A stretch of 64,000 nucleotides of DNA from Actinophytocola algeriensis (GTDB lineage: Bacteria; Actinomycetota; Actinomycetes; Mycobacteriales; Pseudonocardiaceae), in assembly GCF_014203735.1 (NCBI RefSeq), contig NZ_JACHJQ010000006.1, forward strand, positions 815,698 to 879,697, read 5' to 3'. Position 1 is the stretch's first letter. Every line of letters starts with the position of its first letter. Shown piece after piece: positions 55,370 through 63,474 of this stretch. The notes under the pieces were generated by a model. That model was not told the DNA's origin. It saw only the letters and a list, made by a program, of their open reading frames with translations, and searched no databases. A program made the position numbers and the translations under genes.

Positions 55370-56203
55370 ATGGGCGACATGTTGCGGGAGGGCGACGAGT
55401 TCGTCCAATGTGGACAGGGACACCGGCACTGGGGCAAGTTCGGCGCCGCGGGCCTGCTCGTCCACCACGACGGCGCGGTGCTGCTCCAGCAGCGGTCCGC
55501 GATGTCGCTCGGCCCCGAGACCTGGGGGCTGTTCGGCGGTGCCCGCGACCGGGACGAGGCACCCGTCACCACCGCGCTCCGCGAGACCGCCGAGGAGTCC
55601 ACTCTGGACGTGACCGCGGTGCGGCCGCACGGGGTACTGCGGGAGGACCACGGCGGCTGGTACTACGACACCGTCGTCGGCGACCTGGCCGAGCGCCAGG
55701 ACGTCGGGCCCCGCGACTGGGAGTCCAAGGACGCCCGCTGGGTGCCCGCCGACGAGGTCGAGGACTACGACCTCTTCCCCCCGTTCGCCGCGTCCTGGCC
55801 ACGGGTGCGCGAGGCCATGCGCAGGGCCGTCCTCATCGTCGACACCGCGAACGTCATGGGCTCGCGCAACGACGGCTGGTGGCGGGACCGGTACGGCGCG
55901 GCGACCCGGCTGCGCGACCAGATCGACAAGCTAGAAGGCGTGCCGCTGCCCCCGTTCGACGTGGCGTTCCCCGAACTGGTCATGGTCGTGGAGGGCAAGG
56001 CGAAGGAGGTCGGTGACGCCGAGCACGTGCGGACCGTCCGCGCAGAGCACGACGGCGACGACACGATCGTCGAGACCGTCGCACTGCTCACCGCGCCGAG
56101 CGTCGACGTCCACGTCGTGACCGCCGACCGGGAGCTGAAACGGCGCTGTGCGGCGGAAGGCGCGCACACGCTCGGCCCGAGGTGGCTGCTGAACCAGCTC
56201 TAG
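55370..56203 (+). CDS. NUDIX hydrolase fused to a YacP/NYN-like nuclease domain
   Basis: This is a 277-residue two-domain protein. The NUDIX domain covers about residues 22-140, with a Nudix box in GGARDRDEAPVTTALRETAE. A PIN/NYN-like domain covers about 150-277, with acidic residues in VLIVDTANVMG, EHDGDDTIVE and VVTADRELKRR. NYN domains of this sort cleave RNA. The stop codon TAG lies in the first bases of an adjacent mobile-element end. ATG 55370 or 55379 may start it. Confidence 0.82.
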   Translation: MGDMLREGDEFVQCGQGHRHWGKFGAAGLLVHHDGAVLLQQRSAMSLGPETWGLFGGARDRDEAPVTTALRETAEESTLDVTAVRPHGVLREDHGGWYYDTVVGDLAERQDVGPRDWESKDARWVPADEVEDYDLFPPFAASWPRVREAMRRAVLIVDTANVMGSRNDGWWRDRYGAATRLRDQIDKLEGVPLPPFDVAFPELVMVVEGKAKEVGDAEHVRTVRAEHDGDDTIVETVALLTAPSVDVHVVTADRELKRRCAAEGAHTLGPRWLLNQL

Positions 56204-56652
56204 TGCTGTGTCCTCGTTCGTTGGCCGGGTTGGGGTCGGTCTTGGTGGGGGTTGTCCTCGCCGGAGGTTCTGCACGGGGTGCTTTTGTCCTCGCCGGACG
56301 GGCCTCCTCGCCGGAGAGGCAGGTCTCCGGGATGGCCTCGCGGTTTGGCATCTTCGGTTCTTTGGCAGGGACTCTGTGAGGTGGTCTGCCTCGGATGTGG
56401 TGCGGGGCTTGCGCCCCCCGGCGCCCTCCCACCCTCACGACGTCCGCCGTGCTGTGAAAGGCGCGTTCACGGCGTTGGCCACGCTGCGAAAGGCGCTTTC
56501 AGGACACTCAACGCCCTCAACGCGCCTTTCACAACACCGGCCATGTCCCGAACGCGCCTTTTCACGGCACACCAGCCCACCCGGCACGGCGATCACCGTG
56601 GCTTGGCCGGACCCGCCGCGGGACCCGGCAAACGCTGGTGGACACAGCACTA
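56201..56652. mobile_element. 452-bp MITE-like element with 30-bp terminal inverted repeats
   Basis: The left end (56201-56230) and the complement of the right end (56623-56652) agree at 25 of 30 positions, both beginning TAGTGCTGTGTCC. A TA or CTAG duplication flanks it. No transposase gene is inside. It holds several TCCTCGCCGGA copies and four inverted copies of a GAAAGGCGCGTTC-like block (about 56455-56570). Probably moved by a related element elsewhere. Confidence 0.65.
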
Positions 56653-56670
56653 GCCGCCTCCGCGACCCAC

Positions 56671-57009
56671 CTAGACGAGTAAGTCCTAAGTCTGGGTGGT
56701 GTCTGGAGACGGACGAAGGGTGTTCAAGATCAGTTTGCCGGATGGGCCAGGTATGGCTACTGCTCCAGCCACTCCCGGCACCAGCTCAAACCCGTCCGGC
56801 AACTCATCGAATCCGTCAACGACACACTGGAAGGCCAACTCGACCTCGAACTCCACGGCGGACGCACCATCGACGGCGTCACCGCCCGCATCGCCCAACG
56901 CATCCTCGCGCTCACCGCCGCCATCTGGCACAACCGCGCCACCGAACAACCCACCACCCGATCACTGATCGCCTACGACCACCGATTCAACGCGGACTTG
57001 CTCGTCTAG
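56671..57009 (+). mobile_element. Internally deleted IS982-type element
   Basis: The 16-bp ends CTAGACGAGTAAGTCC (56671-56686) and its complement with one mismatch (56994-57009) bound a 339-bp remnant carrying pieces of an IS982 transposase. It lies 18 bases from the MITE-like element, and its right end overlaps the stop of the ADP-ribosylglycohydrolase gene. Confidence 0.7.
56683..57009 (+). pseudogene. IS982-family transposase remnant
   Basis: About 108 codons remain. WARYGYCSSHSR, from the middle of the transposase, is joined directly to HQLKPVRQLIESVNDTLEGQ and LDLELHGGRTIDGVTARIAQ, the C-terminal region ending near RSLIAYDH. Roughly 100 residues that should lie between are missing and there is no proper start. 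It cannot be functional. Confidence 0.75.
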
Positions 57010-58135
57010 ACGCGCTCGTACCTGGCGTCGCCGAGGGTGAGGATCGTGGTGCGTTCGCCGGTGGCGGTCGTGCCGGGGCCGACGCGGACCGCGCGTACCT
57101 CGTCATCGACGCGGACCTCGCCGGGAGCGGTCAACACCCACCGGAACGGGGTCCTCATCTCGTCGCCGATCTGCTCCCACAGGTGGAGCCCGGTGCCGTC
57201 GGCCGCGAACGTCACCGACTGCTCCTCCATGGCGCCCAGGTGGAGGGCGCCATCCGACCACGTGCCAACCAGTTCGGCCCGGTCGCGCACCGGCGGCGAC
57301 ATGGCCGACAGCAGCCGCCGGTCCAGGTCGTACAGGTACGCGAAGCCGTACGGTCCGCGCTCCAGGTTCCGGATCAGCGCCATGGGCAGGTCGTCGGCCA
57401 CCTCCGGCGACCGCGCCGCCGCCGCCAGCGCGATGGTCGCGACCGTGTCCACGTCACCGGTGAACGCCACGCACTCCCGCAGCAGCTCCCGCATGGACGT
57501 CGCCGGGGCGAGTGCCGTCAGCGCGGCCCGCACGGCCATCTCCCCCCTCGGGCCGACCTTGCCCGACCACGGCCGGGTCCAGTCCACTCCGGTCCGGTCG
57601 GAGATCCACGCGGCCACTGAGGACAGTGGGCCCATTTCGTGGTGGCAGTAGTGCACGGCGAGCGCCGCCGCCTCGGCCGACGCGATCCCGCCCGGGTGTC
57701 GTGGGTGACCCGCGCCTGCGCGGCCGCGTACTCCCGGACGAGGTCCACCGTCGGCAGCAGGCCCACGGGCGACACCCGCATGGCGGCGCCGCTCTTGTCG
57801 CTGTCCGGCCGGATGCCGGCGAGGAAGTCCGGTCCGGTGCGCGTCACCTGCAGGAACCCCTGGAACCTCGACGCGTACCCGACGCGCGGGTCGCGCTGGA
57901 AGACCTCGACGAACTTCGACGCGACCGTCAGCGGTGTCCACTCGGCACCCTCGACGAGCAGCTCGGCCAGGGCGAGCGTCATCTGCGTGTCGTCGGTGTA
58001 GTCGCCGGGCGCGATGCCCGCGTGCGTCGGGTGGCGGCAGTAGTCGGTGACGTCGTTGTGTTCGGCCACCACCGGCGCGGGCGCGTACTCGAACGCCGCC
58101 CCGTACGCGTCCCCGACCGCGAGCTCCACCAGCAC
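57006..58135 (-). pseudogene. ADP-ribosylglycohydrolase, frameshifted
   Basis: The N-terminal part (start GTG 58135) has the family motifs LAVGDAYGAAFEY and DYTDDTQMTLALAE; the C-terminal part in another frame has GDVDTVATIALAA. They are joined at about 57690-57694, where one C/G is missing in a CCCGGGCGGG run after ARVTHDT. Restoring one base gives a continuous DraG-type protein of about 376 residues that would remove ADP-ribose from protein or nucleic acid. Either a real mutation or a homopolymer sequencing error. Confidence 0.75.
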
Positions 58136-58212
58136 GCCGACACGGTACCGATCCGCCCCGCCCGGTCCTCACCGGCAAGCCCGGCCGCGCCCGTTCCTGG
58201 TATGACATCTCC

Positions 58213-59007
58213 ATGACCACTCTCGGGTTCGTGTTGCGTCCGCAGTTCCCGCCGGAACGGTTCGAGTCGGTGATCAGGACCGCGGACGAGGCGGGCCTCG
58301 AGGAGCTGTGGCTCTGGGAGGACTGCTTCTTCGAAAGCGGCATCGCGCCGGCCGCGGCCGCGCTCGCGTGGACGACGAACGTGCGCATCGGCATCGGCCT
58401 GCTGCCGGTGCCGCTCCGCAACGTGGCCCTGTCCACGATGGAGGTCGCGACGATCGAGCGCATGTTCCCCGGCCGGGCCATGATCGCGTGGGGGCACGGT
58501 GCGCAGAAGTGGATGGGCCAGGCAGGCGCGCGGGTCGAGTCGCCGCTGACGCTGCTGCGCGAGTACCTGACGGCGTTGCGGCGGCTGCTCGACGGCGAGG
58601 AGGTCACCGTGGACGGCCGGTACGTCAAGCTCGACGCGGTCCAGCTGACCTGGCCGGCGTCGGCGAAGATCTACGCGGGCGCCATCGGCCCGAAGTCCGT
58701 CGCGCTGTGCGGTGAGCTGGCCGACGGCGTGATCATCGAGGCCCGTGCGGGTGTGGACGGCGTGCGCCGGGCGCGGGAGCTGGTCGGCGACACACCCATC
58801 ACCGTCTACATCCGCGCCGCGATCGGCGACGGCGCGCAGGAGCGGATCGACCGCGAGAAGACCGACGAGTTCGGCGTCGCGGGCGACGACATCCCGGTGA
58901 TGATCGAGCGGCTCGCCGAGGCCGGCGCGAACGCCGTGATCCTGCAGCCGACGGCGGACGAGCCCGACCTGGAAGGGCTCGTCCGGTACACCGCGTCGCT
59001 CAGGTGA
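58213..59007 (+). CDS. LLM-class F420-dependent oxidoreductase
   Basis: This 264-residue single-barrel LLM protein has LGFVLRPQFPPERFESVI, VRIGIGLLPVPLRN, RAMIAWGHGAQKWM and a late ELADGVIIEA. It is shorter than most family members but complete. It is divergent from the ADP-ribosylglycohydrolase and unrelated in sequence detail to the LLM proteins at 40976 and 63475. Substrate is unknown. Confidence 0.87.
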   Translation: MTTLGFVLRPQFPPERFESVIRTADEAGLEELWLWEDCFFESGIAPAAAALAWTTNVRIGIGLLPVPLRNVALSTMEVATIERMFPGRAMIAWGHGAQKWMGQAGARVESPLTLLREYLTALRRLLDGEEVTVDGRYVKLDAVQLTWPASAKIYAGAIGPKSVALCGELADGVIIEARAGVDGVRRARELVGDTPITVYIRAAIGDGAQERIDREKTDEFGVAGDDIPVMIERLAEAGANAVILQPTADEPDLEGLVRYTASLR

Positions 59008-59551
59008 TCGTCACGCGCGTCCGTGGCCCCGCCCGCGACGGGCGTGAGGTCGGCGGTCGCGTGGAACTCGCCGACGCCGATCGGCACGTTGCCCACGTTG
59101 AACGCCTTGAGCCCCAGGAAGTCCTGCGCCTCGAAGTACACGGCGGGCTCGTCCTCGGTCATCCAGCGCGCCTCCGGACCCTGCTCGACGTACGTGTGGG
59201 GCTGGGTGGCCCCACACGGTCGCAGCTGCTGCAGGTACTCGACCCAGCCGTCGACGCTCTCGTCGCCGTGCCGCAGCGTCGGCTCGTCGGTCTCGGGTGG
59301 CGGCTCCTCCCGCTTCTCCTGCGGCACGACCGGCCCGCCGCCCTCCCGACACGTCGCCGGTGTTGTCGCCGCCGCCGGGTTGTTCCAGTGCAGCAGTACG
59401 TGGGCGTGCTCGGGTGCGCCGATGGCGTAGCAGCCGTCCTTGCCCGGCTCGTCCCCAGTCGCCGGGGGCCTCGCGCAGCTCCTCCATGAAGACGAGCGCG
59501 TGCTGCGTGCGGTTGACGACCGTGACCGCTGTCGAGTGACGCGCGCTTCCG
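59004..59551 (-). pseudogene. Decayed gene of unknown function
   Basis: A coherent coding pattern on the minus strand begins in one frame (TVVNRTQHALVFMEELREAP) without a start codon. It moves by one base near 59453-59457 into a second frame (GCYAIGAPEHAHVLLHWNNP...FLGLKAFNVGNVPIGVGEFH). No stop comes before it runs into the convergent LLM gene. I do not recognise the family. Lost start, frameshift and lost stop point to decay. Confidence 0.45.
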
Positions 59552-59614
59552 GGCGTTCTTTTGGGGCAGAGTCACGGCGCGCAACTGACAAAGTGCGCAC
59601 CGACGGCGCCAACG

Positions 59615-59632
59615 GTGTACACAGTGACACTG
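59615..59632. promoter_or_regulatory. Overlapping palindromes upstream of the permease gene
   Basis: GTGTACAC overlaps CAGTG-A-CACTG by one base, 34 bases before the preferred ATG of the NCS1 gene. A regulator site is plausible; PucR from the sister cluster is a candidate. Confidence 0.4.
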
Positions 59633-59665
59633 CCTCGGGAGATCGTCGCGCCCCACGATCCCAAG

Positions 59666-61207
59666 ATGGCACCAACGACCACCAGCGCCGACGGACAGGT
59701 CGACTTGGCCGACCACTCGGCCATCGCGGACAGCCGCTTCTACAACCCCGAGCTCGCCCCAGTGCCGGTGGCGCAGCGCACCTGGACCACGTACAACTAC
59801 TTCGCGCTCTGGATGGGGATGGCGCACAACATCCCCAGCTACCTGCTCGCGTCCGGGCTCATCGCGCTCGGCATGGACTGGGTACAGGCGCTGCTCACGA
59901 TCACGCTCGGCAACATCATCGTGCTGATCCCGATGCTGCTGAACAGCCACGCTGGCACGCGCTACGGCATCCCGTTCCCCGTGTTCGCGCGGGCGTTCTA
60001 CGGGGTGCGCGGGGCCAACCTGGCGGCACTGCTCAGAGCGTTCATCGCGTGCGGGTGGTTCGGCATCCAGACGTGGGTGGGCGGCCATGCGATTTATGTG
60101 ATCGTCGGCAAGCTCGTCGGCGACAGCTGGCTCGAGGCGTCGGCGGTCGGAGGGCAGCCGATCACGCTGTGGCTGTCGTTCGCGGTGTTCTGGGTGATCC
60201 AGATGCTGATCATCTGGCGCGGCATGGAGGCCGTGCGCCGGTTCGAGAACTGGACGGCCCCGCTGGTGTCCGTCGGCTTCCTGATCCTGCTCGCGTACGT
60301 GCTGATCAAGGCGGGTGGCTTCGGCCCGATCCTGTCCCAGCCCTCGCAGCTCGGGTGGGGAGCGGACTTCTGGAAGGTGTTCGCGCCGTCGCTCATGGGC
60401 ATGATCGCCTTCTGGGCGACGCTGTCGCTGAACATGCCGGACTTCACCCGTTTCGGCGGGTCGCAGCGCAAGCAGATCCGCGGGCAGATCCTGGGTCTGC
60501 CGACCACGATGACGTTCATCGCGATCGTCGCGATCCTGACCACGTCGGGCGGCGCGGTGCTGTTCGGCGAGGTGATCTGGGACCCGGCGACGCTCGCGGC
60601 GCGGTTCTCGTCCCCGGTCGTCGTGGTGGTGGCGCTCTTCTGCCTCGTGCTGGCCACGATCTCGGCGAACCTCGCGGCCAACGTCGTGAGCCCGTCGTAC
60701 GACTTCTCGAACGCGTTCCCGAAGAAGATCAGCTTCGCGCTCGGCGGGCTGATCACCGGCGTCATCGGCGTCATCATCCAGCCGTGGCGGCTGCTCGCCA
60801 ACGCCGACGTGTACATCAACGGCTGGCTCGGGTTCTACGGCGGCGTGCTCGGCGCGGTCGCCGGTGTCCTCGCCGCCGGGTACTGGGTGCGGGCGCGCAC
60901 CCACCTGGCGCTGGAGGACCTCTACTCCGAGCGCGGGCGGTACTGGTTCTCTGGCGGGTGGAACATCCCCGCGCTGGTGGCGACCCTGGTGGGTGCCGTG
61001 CTGGCGGTGGGCGGCGCGCACAGCGCGTCGGGCAACCCGTTCCCTTCGGACGGGCTGATCCCGTTCCTGAAGGGTTTCTACAACTACAGCTGGGTCGTCG
61101 GTTTGGTGGCAGCATCGATCGTGTACCTGCTGCTGACCGCGCGGAGCACCACGCGGGAAAGTGCACCGGCGACCGAGCCGGTGACGGAAGGAGAGGCAGT
61201 TGTCTGA
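59666..61207 (+). CDS. NCS1-family nucleobase/hydantoin/allantoin permease
   Basis: This 513-residue transporter has about 12 membrane segments and the NCS1 signatures RTWTTYNYFALWMGMAHNI, WFGIQTWVGG and SLNMPDFTRFG. It imports pyrimidines, hydantoins or allantoin with a cation. The ATG at 59666 is preferred on family length. Its end overlaps the ureidopropionase start by 8 bases, and the three catabolic genes run on in one operon. Confidence 0.9.
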   Translation: MAPTTTSADGQVDLADHSAIADSRFYNPELAPVPVAQRTWTTYNYFALWMGMAHNIPSYLLASGLIALGMDWVQALLTITLGNIIVLIPMLLNSHAGTRYGIPFPVFARAFYGVRGANLAALLRAFIACGWFGIQTWVGGHAIYVIVGKLVGDSWLEASAVGGQPITLWLSFAVFWVIQMLIIWRGMEAVRRFENWTAPLVSVGFLILLAYVLIKAGGFGPILSQPSQLGWGADFWKVFAPSLMGMIAFWATLSLNMPDFTRFGGSQRKQIRGQILGLPTTMTFIAIVAILTTSGGAVLFGEVIWDPATLAARFSSPVVVVVALFCLVLATISANLAANVVSPSYDFSNAFPKKISFALGGLITGVIGVIIQPWRLLANADVYINGWLGFYGGVLGAVAGVLAAGYWVRARTHLALEDLYSERGRYWFSGGWNIPALVATLVGAVLAVGGAHSASGNPFPSDGLIPFLKGFYNYSWVVGLVAASIVYLLLTARSTTRESAPATEPVTEGEAVV

Positions 61208-62042
61208 GATCGTCAGGGCGGCACTGGTCCAGCAGAAGTGGACCGGTGACAAGGAGTCGATGATCGCGAACGCGGTCGCGCACATCGGTACCGCGGCCTC
61301 GCAGGGCGCGCAGGTCGTGTGCCTGCAGGAGCTGTTCTACGGGCCGTACTTCTGCCAGGTGCAGGACGCCGACTACTACTCCTACACCGAGCAGATCCCG
61401 GACGGGCCGACCACACAGCTCATGTGCGAGCTGGCCGACCAGCACAACGTGGTGCTGGTCGTGCCGATGTACGAGCAGGAGCAGCCGGGTGTCTACTACA
61501 ACACCGCGGCCGTGATCGACGCCGACGGGACCTACCTCGGCAAACACCGCAAGAACCACATCCCGCAGGTCAAGGGGTTCTGGGAGAAGTTCTACTTCCG
61601 GCCCGGCAACCTCGGCTACCCCGTGTTCGACACCGCCGTCGGCAAGATCGGCGTGTACATCTGCTACGAGCGGCACTTCCCGGAGGGCTGGCGCGCGCTC
61701 GGGCTGGGTGGGGCGCGGATCGTGTTCAACCCGTCGGCGACCTCGCGCGGGCTGTCGGAGTACCTGTGGCGCCTCGAGCAGCCCGCCGCGGCGGTGGCGA
61801 ACGAGTACTTCGTCGGGACCATCAACCGGGTGGGCGTGGAACCGTTGGGTGACAACGACTTCTACGGACAGTCGTACTTCGCGGACCCGCGTGGTCAGGT
61901 AGTGGGCGAGACCGCCACCGACACGGAGGAAGAGGTCATCGTGCGTGACCTCGACATGGGGCTGCTCACCGAGGTGCGCGACCTGTGGCAGTTCTACCGC
62001 GACCGCAGGCCGGACACGTACGACTCGCTGACCGGGGCGTGA
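61200..62042 (+). CDS. Beta-ureidopropionase / N-carbamoyl amidohydrolase (nitrilase superfamily)
   Basis: This 280-residue enzyme has the nitrilase triad in CLQELF (E44), RKNHIP (K118) and YICYERHF (C155). It converts N-carbamoyl-beta-alanine to beta-alanine, CO2 and ammonia. The TTG start at 61200 follows GGAGAGG. It lies between the permease and the dihydropyrimidinase, one base before the latter. Confidence 0.9.
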   Translation: MSEIVRAALVQQKWTGDKESMIANAVAHIGTAASQGAQVVCLQELFYGPYFCQVQDADYYSYTEQIPDGPTTQLMCELADQHNVVLVVPMYEQEQPGVYYNTAAVIDADGTYLGKHRKNHIPQVKGFWEKFYFRPGNLGYPVFDTAVGKIGVYICYERHFPEGWRALGLGGARIVFNPSATSRGLSEYLWRLEQPAAAVANEYFVGTINRVGVEPLGDNDFYGQSYFADPRGQVVGETATDTEEEVIVRDLDMGLLTEVRDLWQFYRDRRPDTYDSLTGA

Positions 62043-62043
62043 G

Positions 62044-63432
62044 ATGTCCCGGACACTGATCAGGAACGGCACGGTCGTCAACGCGGACGGCACGTTCACC
62101 GCGGACGTGCTGGTGGAGGGCGAGAAGATCGCCGCGGTCACCGCGCCGGGCGTGTTCACCGAGGCCGACACCGTCATCGACGCCGCCGGGAAGTACGTGC
62201 TGCCCGGCGGCATCGACGCGCACACGCACATGGAGATGCCGTTCGGTGGCACGTTCTCCGCGGACACGTTCTTCACCGGCACGCGGGCGGCCGCGTGGGG
62301 TGGCACGACGACGATCATCGACTTCGCCGTGCAGGCCAAGGGCACGTCGCTGCTGTCCACACTGGACAAGTGGCACGAGAAGGCCGACGGGCACTGCGCG
62401 ATCGACTACGGGTTCCACATGATCGTCTCCGACGTCAACGACCAGTCGTTGAAGGAGATGGAGTCCTGCATCGACGCGGGCGTGAACAGCTTCAAGATGT
62501 TCATGGCCTACCCGGGCGTCTTCTACGCGACCGACGGCGAGATCCTGCGCGCGATGCAGAAGGCGACCGAGACCGGGTCGATGGTCATGATGCACGCGGA
62601 GAACGGCATCGCGATCGACGAGCTGGTGGCGCAGGCCATCGCGTCCGGCCGCACGGATCCGGTCGAGCACGGGCTGACCAGGCCGCCGGAGCTGGAAGGC
62701 GAGGCGACGTCGCGGGCCATCCAGCTCGCGCGGGTAACCGGTGCGCCGCTGTACATCGTGCACCTGTCGGCGTCGCAGGCACTCGCGGCGGTGGCGGAGG
62801 CGCGCGACACCGGGCAGAACGTGTTCGCGGAGACGTGTCCGCAGTACCTGTACCTGTCGATCGAGGACCTGGCGAAGCCGGACTTCGAGGGGTCGAAGTA
62901 CGTGGCGTCACCGCCACTGCGGCCCAAGGAGCACCAGGCGGACCTGTGGCGCGGGCTGCGCACCAACGACCTGTCGGTGGTGTCGACCGACCACTGCCCG
63001 TTCTGCTTCAAGGACCAGAAGGAGCTGGGGCGCGGGGACTTCTCCAAGATCCCCAACGGGATTCCCGGCGTCGAGCACCGGATGGACCTGCTGCACCAGG
63101 GTGTCGTGGCCGGTGAGCTGTCGCTGCGGCGGTGGGTCGAGGTGTCCTCGGCGACGCCGGCGCGGATGTTCGGGCTGTACCCGCGCAAGGGCGTGATCGC
63201 GGCGGGCGCGGACGCGGACATCGTCGTGTACGACCCCGCCCGTCAGCAGACGCTCGGTGTGGAGACGCACCACATGGCGGTGGACTACTCGGCGTACGAG
63301 GGCATGTCGATCACCGGTGGCGTGTCGACGGTGCTGTCGCGGGGTTCGGTCGTCGTCGACGGCGGCGAGTTCCACGGGTCCGAGGGCCACGGGAAGTTTC
63401 TGTCGCGCGAGCTGTCGCAGTATCTGGTCTGA
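62044..63432 (+). CDS. Dihydropyrimidinase / D-hydantoinase
   Basis: This 462-residue cyclic amidohydrolase has IDAHTHMEMPFGG (H60, H62), the carboxylated lysine in NSFKMFMAY (K151), VHLSASQAL and STDHCPF. It opens dihydrouracil or dihydrothymine to the N-carbamoyl-beta-amino acid used by the preceding gene product. Confidence 0.93.
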   Translation: MSRTLIRNGTVVNADGTFTADVLVEGEKIAAVTAPGVFTEADTVIDAAGKYVLPGGIDAHTHMEMPFGGTFSADTFFTGTRAAAWGGTTTIIDFAVQAKGTSLLSTLDKWHEKADGHCAIDYGFHMIVSDVNDQSLKEMESCIDAGVNSFKMFMAYPGVFYATDGEILRAMQKATETGSMVMMHAENGIAIDELVAQAIASGRTDPVEHGLTRPPELEGEATSRAIQLARVTGAPLYIVHLSASQALAAVAEARDTGQNVFAETCPQYLYLSIEDLAKPDFEGSKYVASPPLRPKEHQADLWRGLRTNDLSVVSTDHCPFCFKDQKELGRGDFSKIPNGIPGVEHRMDLLHQGVVAGELSLRRWVEVSSATPARMFGLYPRKGVIAAGADADIVVYDPARQQTLGVETHHMAVDYSAYEGMSITGGVSTVLSRGSVVVDGGEFHGSEGHGKFLSRELSQYLV

Positions 63433-63474
63433 GTGGAGCTTGCGGAACGAACATTGTTACTGATTGGGGTCGGC

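Noticed and set aside
56204-56640. Small open frames inside the MITE-like element
   Set aside because: No ribosome-binding sites, no recognisable domains and composition dominated by internal repeats.
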